From Kiritimatiellia bacterium (GTDB taxonomy: Bacteria; Verrucomicrobiota; Kiritimatiellia; RFP12; UBA1067): a stretch of DNA of 54,505 bases. The DNA is taken from the NCBI GenBank assembly GCA_024405265.1, contig JAKSOZ010000009.1:1-54505 (forward strand), given 5' to 3'. This document shows, piece by piece, positions 32,241 to 40,858 of the stretch. The notes beneath the pieces were generated by a model. The model searched no databases. It was not told the DNA's origin and saw nothing but the letters and a program-made list of their open reading frames with translations. Every line of letters begins with the position of its first letter. Position 1 is the stretch's first letter. Made by a program: the position numbers and the translations under genes.

Positions 32241-32761
32241 AACGCGCCGGCTTTACCATCGTCGAAATGCTTATCGTGATCTCGGTAATCGGGGTCTTGA
32301 TGGGTATCGTAACTACCGCTGCGCGTAATTCGATTCGTGATGCTCGTGATCGTCGTAAAGTCACGATGGCCGCGATTATCGAGCAGGGTATGGCGACTTA
32401 CTATCAGCGTAAAGGTCGTTGGCCGAGCGCACTCGAGACGAAAGTCCAGGCGAATAACTTCGATAACGGCGAATACTATGATCTTCAGCCCAGCGAGGTC
32501 GATTCGTGCTTCCGTGACGTCGTTAAGTGCTCGACCGAGAAGCGTAATCCCATGATGGACGTTACGGGGCTTTTCGTCGCTCCCGCCAACGCGAAAAGCG
32601 GCATGGATTTCAACGTCGCTCGCCAGGGTAAGAAGAAAAACGCCCGAAAGCTTAACGTGAACGAGATGGTCTTCGGTTATCCCGATAAGGAATCCGGTAA
32701 ATTCAAACGCTACGGGCTTCGCTACTCGATACCCGGAGATTCGGTGAAAGTGACTTACTAA
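32237..32761 (+). CDS. pseudopilin-like protein
   Basis: 174 residues. Leader MKRAG|FTIVEMLIVISVIGVL with Gly before the cut and Glu +5. The globular part is basic (HHR-poor, many Lys/Arg; KKKNARKLNVNEM) and lacks the DPWG loop of the major pseudopilin, so it is probably a minor subunit. ATGA overlap with the preceding gene and direct abutment to the next (TAA then ATG). Confidence 0.82.
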   Translation: MKRAGFTIVEMLIVISVIGVLMGIVTTAARNSIRDARDRRKVTMAAIIEQGMATYYQRKGRWPSALETKVQANNFDNGEYYDLQPSEVDSCFRDVVKCSTEKRNPMMDVTGLFVAPANAKSGMDFNVARQGKKKNARKLNVNEMVFGYPDKESGKFKRYGLRYSIPGDSVKVTY

Positions 32762-33589
32762 ATGAAACGCGGCTTTACATTGTTGGAGCTTTTGGTTGTC
32801 GTCGGTTTGATGGCGATGCTCGGAACGATCTCGGTAAGCGGTTACCGCGCGGTAGTTCGCGGCATGGAGGAGCGTAGTGCGATTTCCGCGGCGAGCTCGT
32901 TTATTCGTGCCGCGCGTCAACGCGCCCAGATCGATAATAAACCCGTCGCGATTCTTTACTGGAACGAAATGCTCAAGGATAAGACCGAAGACGAACAGGC
33001 GATCATCGTCGGCCGCGCGATTGCGGTTCGTCAGGCCGGGCGCATTACCGGGGTTGATGGCAAGTATCTCCTCGACGAGTTCGGAGACCTCGACCAGGGG
33101 TATAAGGTTGCCGAAGACGGCGAAGATCCCGACGAAAAGAGCTTGTTCAAGATTTACAAGCTTGAAGCGAATGGTAATTGCCAGGTTGCGGAAGTGTCGA
33201 CGGAAGTTCGTGCATATACGAGAGATAACAGCCATCCGATTGAGACTCAGCCGAACTTCTACTTCAAGAGTTCTGCCGCGGATCGTAACAACAACGACCC
33301 CTATATCACTTCTTATGCGTTTTGCCAGTGCGGAGGGGACGCGAGTTTTAATGTCGGCGACGCTTACGCGACCGAGTTCGCTCAGGTCACGCTTCCCCAT
33401 GGCTATACTTTCGATCGTCAGGATCCTTCCTCGCTTAGCATGTCCAATCCGACGAGCAATCGCAAATCGCTAGGAAGAATCCCGACGCAGCTCGGCGCTC
33501 AGGCTCCGCAAATCGCGATTTACTCTATCCGTCCCGGCAAGGGCGGCCTCAGTTCTCAGAAAGTCGGCGACGCAAAGGACGAATACTGA
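32762..33589 (+). CDS. GspH-like minor pseudopilin
   Basis: 275 residues. Leader MKRG|FTLLELLVVVGLMAMLG. The following helix and strand (ISAASSFIRAARQRAQIDNKPVAILYW) resemble GspH/FimT minor pseudopilins, which typically have this 'AARSEAIRRNQPV' type of segment. The C-terminal half is longer than in GspH. It abuts the preceding gene and overlaps the following start by one base (TGATG). Confidence 0.82.
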   Translation: MKRGFTLLELLVVVGLMAMLGTISVSGYRAVVRGMEERSAISAASSFIRAARQRAQIDNKPVAILYWNEMLKDKTEDEQAIIVGRAIAVRQAGRITGVDGKYLLDEFGDLDQGYKVAEDGEDPDEKSLFKIYKLEANGNCQVAEVSTEVRAYTRDNSHPIETQPNFYFKSSAADRNNNDPYITSYAFCQCGGDASFNVGDAYATEFAQVTLPHGYTFDRQDPSSLSMSNPTSNRKSLGRIPTQLGAQAPQIAIYSIRPGKGGLSSQKVGDAKDEY

Positions 33590-34134
33590 TGAAGTTCGAT
33601 TTCAAAAAAGGCTTTACCTTAATGGAGGTCAACATGGCGATCTTCGTCATGTCGGTTGGCGTCCTTTCGATGGTATCGCTCTACTCGCTCGGTTATCGTG
33701 AGCAGAGTCAGAGTAATGAAGACGTGGTTTCTGCGGCGGTTGCCGAGTCGTACTTGGCTCCGCTCGTAGCTTCTCTCTCCGATCCGAATCTTCCGTGGAG
33801 CGAGTTTAAAAAGATCAAGTCGACTCCGTCGGGCGGATGGGGAATCAATGGCTATCTCCAGGACGTCTCTTCGAATAATTCCGACCTCCTTAAAGTGATT
33901 CAGAACCCTACCGGTACCGCGAAGTCCGCGTTTAATGATGCCAATAAGGGTACGATCGGGATTTCCGCTCCGCCTGATTTCGGCAAGCTTAATATCGCGC
34001 TTGTCGTAACGCGCAAGAACGATTATTCGCCGATCGTGGGTCTCGCTCTTCGTGCCGGGCGCCGCGCCGGCGCGCTTATGGGCCAGCCCCTATATTACAC
34101 CGAAGTTCACTTCCAGGGAGACCCGACGAAATGA
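33589..34134 (+). CDS. GspI/PilV-like minor pseudopilin
   Basis: 181 residues. Leader MKFDFKKG|FTLMEVNMAIFVMSVG with Glu +5; the MEVxxAIFVMSVGVLSM pattern is typical of PilV/GspI proteins. The rest is a small globular domain with no recognised motif. It overlaps the next gene by 4 nt (ATGA). Position after a GspH-like gene and before a GspJ-like gene mirrors the usual H-I-J-K order of type II secretion operons. Confidence 0.82.
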   Translation: MKFDFKKGFTLMEVNMAIFVMSVGVLSMVSLYSLGYREQSQSNEDVVSAAVAESYLAPLVASLSDPNLPWSEFKKIKSTPSGGWGINGYLQDVSSNNSDLLKVIQNPTGTAKSAFNDANKGTIGISAPPDFGKLNIALVVTRKNDYSPIVGLALRAGRRAGALMGQPLYYTEVHFQGDPTK

Positions 34135-34583
34135 AAAAAGGTTTCACGTTACTTGAGCTTTTGGTGGCGAGCTTGCTCTTGAGTATGCTGGTCACGATCT
34201 TGACCCAGCTTTTCTCCCAGAGTTCTATCGCTTGGCGCACGGGCGAGTCGGGAGTAAGCGATCTCGATAAGATGCGCGCTTCAATTAGCGCCAATCAGCG
34301 CGATGCCGATAACGCGCTTCCCGGGTCGGGCAATCGCCGTCTCGTTTCACTTTGGGACAAGAACGGTGAACTTCGTACGAGAGCATGGTCCGATACCGAA
34401 TGGGACGCGGGCGATCGTGTTAAATCGAAAGTTACCTCGCCCTCGGGTTGGTCGAGAGTCGAAGTTTTGAATGAAGACAGCGCCTCTACGCGCATCAAGA
34501 ACTATACCGTCGGCGTGACGAGCGCCGGTCCTGATCGTGAGTTCCAGACTTGGGACGACGTGACGAGCTATCCCGCGGACTAA
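34131..34583 (+). CDS. GspJ/PilW-like minor pseudopilin
   Basis: 150 residues. Leader MKKG|FTLLELLVASLLLSMLV followed by TILTQLFSQSSIAW, the helix pattern of GspJ/PilW proteins. The globular domain is short (~115 residues). It follows the GspI-like gene with an ATGA overlap. The assignment to J rests on order and helix pattern, not on a search. Confidence 0.78.
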   Translation: MKKGFTLLELLVASLLLSMLVTILTQLFSQSSIAWRTGESGVSDLDKMRASISANQRDADNALPGSGNRRLVSLWDKNGELRTRAWSDTEWDAGDRVKSKVTSPSGWSRVEVLNEDSASTRIKNYTVGVTSAGPDREFQTWDDVTSYPAD

Positions 34584-34603
34584 TCTCAGGAGTCTAGGCA
34601 GTG

Positions 34604-35071
34604 ATGAAGAAAGCATTTACATTGGTGGAGCTCTTGGTTGTGATCGGCATGATCGCGGTCTTGATGGGTAGCGCCGCCGCGGGCTTCTCGAAAGCTCGCG
34701 AACGCGCTAAAGTCGCGAAGGCGACCGCTGACGTCAAGGAAATCACGAACGCTATTTTGGCATACGAAAACTATGCCCCCGATAGATCTCTCGGTAGTAT
34801 TCAAGGACGTGCTCAGGGCGACGCGACTCAGAGTTCGCTCGGCTTCTTGGTCGGTGGCGAGAATGATGACGAGGGTAATCCGATCCCGATTTTGTACAAT
34901 GCTCAGTTCGATAATCGCGGTTATATTCTGGACCCTTGGGGGACGCCTTATAAGGTCGTGATCGAATCTCCTGCGGAAGACGATGATTCCGAAGAGGGTG
35001 ATGATCTCGGAATCCGCCAGATGTCGATGGGTATCTATCTCCCCAATATGAACGGGAAGGAGAGAAAATGA
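34604..35071 (+). CDS. GspG-like pseudopilin
   Basis: 155 residues from the ATG at 34604; a GTG at 34601 in frame is equally possible because the AGGAG at 34588-34592 is 8 nt from it. Leader MKKA|FTLVELLVVIGMIAVLMG (Ala before the cut). ADVKEITNAILAYENYA and the loop YILDPWGTPYKVVIE are close to the major pseudopilin GspG. Of the three GspG-like genes here it has the most canonical size and loop. ATGA overlap with the next gene. Confidence 0.87.
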   Translation: MKKAFTLVELLVVIGMIAVLMGSAAAGFSKARERAKVAKATADVKEITNAILAYENYAPDRSLGSIQGRAQGDATQSSLGFLVGGENDDEGNPIPILYNAQFDNRGYILDPWGTPYKVVIESPAEDDDSEEGDDLGIRQMSMGIYLPNMNGKERK

Positions 35072-38000
35072 AAAAAACTTTAAGGCAGGGCTCGGCGCTC
35101 CTGATCGTTCTCGGCATGCTCTCCTTTATGGTGATCTCCGCGATCGGCTTTGCCGTTTATATGCGTCAGAATCGACTTCCGAGCTCGTTTGTGCGTCGCA
35201 ACACTTCCGCTCATCAGCTTTTGCAGGCTGCGCTTGCTCGCGCGATGAACGAACTCGATAGCGCGATCGGCGAAGATCAATTCCCCGGAGTCAGGAACGC
35301 GACGACGTCCAACCCTATCAAGGGCGGTGAAAATACTCGTTATATCGATGACAGCTGGGTCGGGCGAGTCTTCATGGGCGCTCTTACCAATGTTCAAATC
35401 TCGGTTTCTTCTCGTACGAACCTTCTCGCGAGTGCCGATTCGACTATCTCGACTCTGTCGCTTGAGGGGCTTGCCTATCTTCCTCCGGCGCTCGTTAACG
35501 ACGTTCGCTATTTCGCGAAGCGCACTCCGACCGCTCAGTGGCGCACCCTCGCGTATGATGCCGGCCGTTATGCCTATACGGCGATTAACGTTTCCGATTA
35601 CTTCGACGTTAATTCCGTCGGTGCTTCTGCGCGTTTCGGCACTCCCTCGAATCGCGTTTCCATCGCGTATCTTTTCACGAACAATAATGGTATTTTCGAT
35701 CCTGAGAAAGCGAAGAAGTTCGAGCAGTTTCGTAAGAATACGCTTTCTTCCGATAAGGAGATGGTTTCGATCGCCGACTATAATCTTCGTTTGGGTGCTT
35801 CGACTTTCGCTTCTCCTTTCGTTGATTTCGTCAACGGTGAGAACGGCAGTAATTACGCGAAGTTCTATGGGAACGCCGACACCAACTTTATCGCGCGCTC
35901 GCTTTTCGTGACCGATAGCTATCAGGGTGAGAAGGTCGCTACCAATTCGGTTGAGAAGATCGATCTTTCGAAGAAGGAACATCAGCCTTTTAATGGCCAA
36001 CTCATAAACGGCGGCTCGAAGCAGCTTAATATGGAGGAGATCTATCTTAAGAACTCGTTCTTCGCTTCGACGCTGAAGAGTTTGGGGCTTGATGGCGGCC
36101 GCTTCGAGAAGGAAGCGCATATGGCTCTCTGCGACTACCTCGACGAGAACTCGATCCCGAGCTCCCTCGCGATTCCGACGACCGAGCGCGTGCCGATGAT
36201 CGCCGGCGTCGAGCTTATAAACGCGAAGGAAATGAGCTATGAAATCGAACGTAAGACCGGCGTTTGGGATAACACGAATTTTAATCCTTCGACCGGCGAG
36301 GGTCCTAAGAAGGAGGATATTCAGGTAACTCGTAAAGTGACTTATTCGCTTAAATCGCTTGGTGTTCCCGGTCAGTTCCACGTCCGCGTCCTTCCCGTTT
36401 ATCCGTTCAAGTATCACCCCGATCTTGATGATAACTTTGAAGTCGACGCGATGATGAACGTATTCTTGGGTATCGGCAATTTCGGCATGCGCGGCGGAAG
36501 CGCGACCGAAGGAAACTTCGACCTCGTCTCCTCGGATCTTTTCGTCGATTCCGCCGGCAAGGACGTCTCCGGCAAAACTCTCGTTCATAACGAAACTCTT
36601 CGTCTTACTTGCCCTAGCGAAGGTAGTCATAGGATTCAGCTTCCGAATACCATCTTGAAGGAATCCGATGCTTTGGCCGGCGGGGTATTGGACTTGAGTT
36701 TCCAGACTCCCTCGATCCCCGGCGACGCGCTCCCCATGCTGGTTACGACGGAAACTTGGAAGTGGACGGCAATGAACAGTAGCTGGAAGTTCGTATCCGA
36801 GACGGTTAAGGACGATGAAAAGCATGCTTCTCCGATTTCCGGCGGGGCGACCGGCTTTACCGTTCGTTCGGCTTATACCGGTAATTACGAGGCGCTTAAG
36901 ACTGCCGATATCAAGCCTTATCTCGCCGTTCGCCTTCGCGTCAAGCTCGGTAATAAGACTGTCGACCTCGTTCCCGCCAGTTGTGGCGATGATACGCCTT
37001 TGAACGGGCTAGCCAATTGTGCTAACGCGTGGTTAAGAGATAACGAAGGCTCCGAAGGCGATCTTTCTTGCCCGGTGCTGCTTTTCGGAGGTCCTAGCCT
37101 AGAGCAGAATCCTTTCTCGCTTGAGGCTTTGAACAATTCTGATAATTGTCTCTTCGGTAAGGTTCATGATAAGAATGATTCGACGAAGTCGGCGAAGGTG
37201 AAGTTCAATATCGAGAACAAGACCCTCTATTGTGCCGATCCGCGCTATAACCACGCGCCGGAGAATTGGGTAACGGGTACTGGGAGCTTGTCGATGAATA
37301 GCTACCTTACTGTTGCTCATGCCGCGATGAATCATAAGGGCGGTGAAAAGGATATCTTCATGTCCGTTTCCGATCAGGGATATCTCCAGTCGATTTCCGA
37401 ACTCGCGATGCTTCCGCGCACTACGAAGCTCACCTCCAACGGCATGAACGTTCTCCTCGGTAAGATCACTTCGAATCAGACCGACTTCCAGGCTTCCGGA
37501 AGTGCGAAAGATCAGAAGTGTTTTTTCCGTTCGCTTCCGCTTACGAAAGATTTTGCCGATCCTGAGGATAAGTTCTCGGTTTGCCGCGATTCTGAAGATG
37601 ACGAGGACTGCCTCGAATATGCGTTCGTTGAGGATCTCGCCGGCTTTAAGATCAATCCTTACTCCGACGATCCTGAAATCTTGAAGGGTGCCTTTAAACT
37701 TACTCCTTATGACTGGCGCGCGGCCGGTACTAACGGGGTTAGCGATCTTTCGGCTCCCGAGAATTTCGACAAGGCTTTCTGTGCCGATCCTGACGACAAC
37801 GCGGCGAAGATCGATGACAAGAAGCTTAATGAAATGATCGAAGAGTTTGTCGCGGCTATGCGCGAAACTCGCTCGAGCAATAACGGCAACTCCAAGACCG
37901 ATTGGATTTCGATTTTCAATTCGCTTGATTGGAAGCTCGACGAAACGGGCGGTCTCGCCGCGGGGCAGGAAGATTCGACGCTCTTCGGTACCGATCTAGG

Positions 38001-38304
38001 GGTTAATCTCCACTCTATCGATCGTAAATATCTTTACGGTTTCTGGCGCGATTGTTTCGCGGTCAATCAGCAGCTCTTCATTATCTTTTTGCGCGCGGAG
38101 CCGACGATTCTCGGCGGTGGCAGCGGCAAGGGTTCGACGAGAGCTCAACTTGGCGGTCGAGCGGTTGCGGTAGTTTGGCGCGATCCGTCTTCGCCGAAGG
38201 TGGAGACGAACAACTCGAAAAATCAGAGCCAGCGTAGGAAAGTCGCTTCCTGGCAGGATCCGCCTCATCGCATGCGCGTACTCTTTTACAAGACGCTCGA
38301 ATGA
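35068..38304 (+). CDS. very large GspK/PilX-like protein
   Basis: 1078 residues, about three times a normal GspK. The N-terminus MKKTLRQGSALLIVLGMLSFMVISAIGFAVYM has the GSALLIVLxxL pattern of GspK/PilX proteins, which lack the Phe-Thr-Leu-Glu start. The following HQLLQAALARAMNELDSAIG is the alpha-helical spine. The remaining ~950 residues are globular, acidic and Ser/Asn-rich, with no domain I recognise. GspK caps the pseudopilus tip, so this protein could expose a large domain at the filament tip. It is the last gene of the operon; its stop codon lies in the loop of a 9-bp hairpin. Confidence 0.82.
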   Translation: MKKTLRQGSALLIVLGMLSFMVISAIGFAVYMRQNRLPSSFVRRNTSAHQLLQAALARAMNELDSAIGEDQFPGVRNATTSNPIKGGENTRYIDDSWVGRVFMGALTNVQISVSSRTNLLASADSTISTLSLEGLAYLPPALVNDVRYFAKRTPTAQWRTLAYDAGRYAYTAINVSDYFDVNSVGASARFGTPSNRVSIAYLFTNNNGIFDPEKAKKFEQFRKNTLSSDKEMVSIADYNLRLGASTFASPFVDFVNGENGSNYAKFYGNADTNFIARSLFVTDSYQGEKVATNSVEKIDLSKKEHQPFNGQLINGGSKQLNMEEIYLKNSFFASTLKSLGLDGGRFEKEAHMALCDYLDENSIPSSLAIPTTERVPMIAGVELINAKEMSYEIERKTGVWDNTNFNPSTGEGPKKEDIQVTRKVTYSLKSLGVPGQFHVRVLPVYPFKYHPDLDDNFEVDAMMNVFLGIGNFGMRGGSATEGNFDLVSSDLFVDSAGKDVSGKTLVHNETLRLTCPSEGSHRIQLPNTILKESDALAGGVLDLSFQTPSIPGDALPMLVTTETWKWTAMNSSWKFVSETVKDDEKHASPISGGATGFTVRSAYTGNYEALKTADIKPYLAVRLRVKLGNKTVDLVPASCGDDTPLNGLANCANAWLRDNEGSEGDLSCPVLLFGGPSLEQNPFSLEALNNSDNCLFGKVHDKNDSTKSAKVKFNIENKTLYCADPRYNHAPENWVTGTGSLSMNSYLTVAHAAMNHKGGEKDIFMSVSDQGYLQSISELAMLPRTTKLTSNGMNVLLGKITSNQTDFQASGSAKDQKCFFRSLPLTKDFADPEDKFSVCRDSEDDEDCLEYAFVEDLAGFKINPYSDDPEILKGAFKLTPYDWRAAGTNGVSDLSAPENFDKAFCADPDDNAAKIDDKKLNEMIEEFVAAMRETRSSNNGNSKTDWISIFNSLDWKLDETGGLAAGQEDSTLFGTDLGVNLHSIDRKYLYGFWRDCFAVNQQLFIIFLRAEPTILGGGSGKGSTRAQLGGRAVAVVWRDPSSPKVETNNSKNQSQRRKVASWQDPPHRMRVLFYKTLE

Positions 38305-38315
38305 TAGAGCGTCTT
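38290..38315 (+). terminator. 9-bp hairpin at the end of the pseudopilin operon
   Basis: AAGACGCTC (38290-38298) pairs perfectly with GAGCGTCTT (38307-38315) around an 8-nt loop that contains the stop codon TGA (38302-38304) of the preceding gene. No T-run follows, so it is either a weak terminator or an mRNA 3'-stabilising structure. Confidence 0.5.
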
Positions 38316-38339
38316 ACCTAAACATAAAGGAATCATACC

Positions 38340-39254
38340 ATGAACTCGTACCTTGCGCTTCCTTTTTCGGGACAAGCGTCTAAGGTGTTCGCGCGTCAGG
38401 TCAAGGGCCTCGACACGCGCCTTAAGAAAATGAACTGTCGCTCGGTCGTTATCGGACTTTCGGGCGGCCTTGACTCGACGCTCGCCTTACTCGTCTCTTA
38501 TGAGACGTTCAAAAAGAACGGTTGGGATCTTAAGGGTATCCATGTTTATACGATGCCCGGCTTCGGCACGACCAAGCGCACGAAGGGCAACGCCGAGTTT
38601 CTCGCCGAAGGCCTCGGTCTCGAAATCAAGACGATCGACATCACTAAAGCCTGTAAGCAGCACTTCAAGGATATCGGTTATGATCCGGCCGTTTATCATG
38701 TCGTTTATGAAAACGCGCAGGCTCGTGAAAGAACCCAGATTCTTTTCGACATCGCGAACTTGGTCGGCGGCATCGTGATCGGCACCGGCGATATGAGCGA
38801 AATCGCTCTCGGGTGGTGTACTTTCAACGGCGATCACATGGCGAACTTCGGAGTCAACTCCGGCGTTCCGAAGACGGTGGTTCGCGAAGTTTGCGCTTAC
38901 TGGGCGAAGAAGAATCCCGGCAAGGCCGCCGACGCGATTAACGACATCATCTTGACTCCGATCAGCCCCGAACTGGTCCCCGGCCAAGTAACCGAAGATA
39001 AAATCGGCCCGTACGAACTCCATGATCATTTCATGATGGAGTACTGTGGCTTCAAGAAGTCGCACGCGGCGACGCTTGCTTCGGCGAAGAAGGCGTTTAA
39101 GGGTAAGTATGACGATAAGACGATCGAGAAATGGTATTCGATTTTCAAGACTCGTCTCGTATCTCAGGCCTTCAAGCGCAACTGTGCCCCTGACGGAATC
39201 AAGATTTTCGAGCTATACTTCGGTCCCTATGACTGGCATTTGCCCAGTGTCTAA
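38340..39254 (+). CDS. nadE: NAD(+) synthase, synthetase domain only
   Basis: 304 residues. ATP pyrophosphatase signature SGGLDST at residues 41-47, then MPGFGTTKRTKGNA, YENAQARERTQILFDIANL, VIGTGDMSEIALGW and NGDHMANFGVNSGVPKTVV. These segments match the synthetase half of the large glutamine-dependent NadE (~640 residues), not the short E. coli type (SGGQDST), yet no N-terminal nitrilase-like glutaminase is present. The residues before the P-loop (PFSGQASKVFARQVKGLDTRL) correspond to the inter-domain linker of the fused form. It follows a good AAAGGA ribosome site (38325-38330) and starts a five-gene unit. It would need free ammonia or a separate glutaminase. Confidence 0.92.
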   Translation: MNSYLALPFSGQASKVFARQVKGLDTRLKKMNCRSVVIGLSGGLDSTLALLVSYETFKKNGWDLKGIHVYTMPGFGTTKRTKGNAEFLAEGLGLEIKTIDITKACKQHFKDIGYDPAVYHVVYENAQARERTQILFDIANLVGGIVIGTGDMSEIALGWCTFNGDHMANFGVNSGVPKTVVREVCAYWAKKNPGKAADAINDIILTPISPELVPGQVTEDKIGPYELHDHFMMEYCGFKKSHAATLASAKKAFKGKYDDKTIEKWYSIFKTRLVSQAFKRNCAPDGIKIFELYFGPYDWHLPSV

Positions 39255-39269
39255 CAAATAGCTAAGAAT

Positions 39270-40310
39270 ATGACTAGAACGAGTACACGAACGATGTTCG
39301 TCGGGAAAGTGCCGCTAGGAGGCGGCGCTCCCGTCAGTGTTCAGACGATGTTGAACGACGATCCGCATGATGCCGCCGCGCTCATCGCCCACTTCAACCG
39401 CTGTCAAGAAGCGGGTGCGGACATCGTTCGTGTGACTATTCCCGATATCGAGGCGGCGAAGACTCTCGCGGAAGTGAAAAAGCACATTTCCGTTCCCGTC
39501 GTCTCCGATATTCACTTCGATTACCGCTGTGCTCTCGCGGCGATTGAAGCGGGAACCGACGCCTTGCGTCTTAATCCTGGCAATATCGGAGGACGCGCGA
39601 ATGTTCAGGCCGTAGCTCGCGCGGCAAAAGCGAAGGGTATTCCGATACGAATCGGCGTCAATAAAGGTTCGCTCGAGAAAGGCGAGACGTTGGTCTCCAG
39701 TGCACTTAAGCACGTCAAGCTCTTGGAAGATGAAGACTTTCGCGATATCGTCATCTCCGTTAAAGCGTCAAACGTCATTGAAACTTTGGCGGCTTATCGA
39801 GAGCTTTCCGAGAAAACCGATTGCGCGCTCCATCTTGGTTTGACCGAAGCGGGAACTTTTACACGCGGCACGGTTCATTCTTCGGTTGCGCTTGGAATAC
39901 TTCTTGCTGAAGCGCTCGGCGATACGATCCGAGTTTCTCTAACCGATCTTCCCGAGAAGGAAGTGAAGATCGGTCTTGAGATCCTTCGTTCGCTTGGTCT
40001 TCGCGCTCCCGGACCCTCGATCACGAGTTGTCCGACCTGCGGAAGAACGAAAGTCAATCTCTTCAAGGTCGCCGATGAAGTCGAGGCAGAGTTGGAAAAG
40101 CTCGCCAAAGAGACGAGAAGGACTTTGCCGCATGTCGCGGTTATGGGTTGCGTCGTGAATGGCCCCGGCGAAGCGAAGGGTGCTAAGGTTGCGCTCTGTG
40201 GCGGGAAGGGAGAGTTTCTTCTTTATCTCGACGGCGAACCTAAAGGTAAGTATTCGGAAGCGGAGGCGAGCGCGGCGGTTATCAAAGCGGTTAAGGAGAT
40301 AATCGCTTAA
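39270..40310 (+). CDS. ispG: (E)-4-hydroxy-3-methylbut-2-enyl-diphosphate synthase
   Basis: 346 residues. It catalyses the sixth (IspG) step of the non-mevalonate isoprenoid pathway, forming HMBPP from MEcPP with a 4Fe-4S cluster. Seen are PVSVQTMLNDD, VVSDIHFDYRCALAAIEAGTDALRLNPGNIGG, HLGLTEAGT, and the cluster cysteines SCPTCGRTKVNLF and MGCVVNGPGEA. It is the shorter bacterial form without an inserted A* domain. The stop overlaps the SDR gene start by 1 nt. Confidence 0.96.
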   Translation: MTRTSTRTMFVGKVPLGGGAPVSVQTMLNDDPHDAAALIAHFNRCQEAGADIVRVTIPDIEAAKTLAEVKKHISVPVVSDIHFDYRCALAAIEAGTDALRLNPGNIGGRANVQAVARAAKAKGIPIRIGVNKGSLEKGETLVSSALKHVKLLEDEDFRDIVISVKASNVIETLAAYRELSEKTDCALHLGLTEAGTFTRGTVHSSVALGILLAEALGDTIRVSLTDLPEKEVKIGLEILRSLGLRAPGPSITSCPTCGRTKVNLFKVADEVEAELEKLAKETRRTLPHVAVMGCVVNGPGEAKGAKVALCGGKGEFLLYLDGEPKGKYSEAEASAAVIKAVKEIIA

Positions 40311-40858
40311 TGGCGAGGCTCCTTATAACCGGTACTACGGGAGGCATCGGCGGCGCGATCAAAATCGCCGCGCTTTCCCGAGGATTTGAGGTTAGAGAGC
40401 TTAATCGATGCGATGATTTCTCCGTCTTGCCCGAAGGCGAATTCGATGCCCTTATATTCGCGACCGGGATGAATGAGGTTCTTCCCGTTACGCTCTTAAG
40501 CGACGAGAAGTTCGCTGCGATGATCGAGGCGAACGTCGGGCTTTTCCTTAAAGCTGTCAGAGCTTTTGTAAAGGGCAAGCGTTATAATCCCGGCGGTGCG
40601 AAGATCATCGCGATTTCGTCGGTAAGCGCGAAGGAAGGTTGGTCTGGAGGGGCTGCTTATTGCGCCTCCAAGGGAGCGCTTTCCGCGATGTGTCGCGCGC
40701 TTAACGAGGAACTGAGACCTAAGAAGATCGAGGTGATCGCGCTTGAGCCCGAGTACGTTAAAACTAAAATGTTCTTTGCTACGGCGGGGAGAATGGGTAT
40801 TAAAGACGCGCTTGAGCCGAACGTTTTCGCCGCGCAGGTTTTGGAGAAACTTAAATGA
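40310..40858 (+). CDS. short-chain dehydrogenase/reductase
   Basis: 182 residues, shorter than the usual ~250. Rossmann glycine motif TGTTGGIGGAI at residues 7-17, ATGMNE, catalytic serine in ISSVSAKEG and Y117-x3-K121 (YCASK). So the NAD(P)-binding and catalytic parts are present, but the C-terminal substrate-binding region is reduced. The reaction is not predictable. It lies between ispG and fumA with 1-nt and 4-nt overlaps. Confidence 0.88.
   Translation: MARLLITGTTGGIGGAIKIAALSRGFEVRELNRCDDFSVLPEGEFDALIFATGMNEVLPVTLLSDEKFAAMIEANVGLFLKAVRAFVKGKRYNPGGAKIIAISSVSAKEGWSGGAAYCASKGALSAMCRALNEELRPKKIEVIALEPEYVKTKMFFATAGRMGIKDALEPNVFAAQVLEKLK

Noticed and set aside
35080-36825. 581-residue minus-strand frame within the GspK-like gene
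   Set aside because: Shadow; the plus frame has a clear prepilin-type start and operon position.
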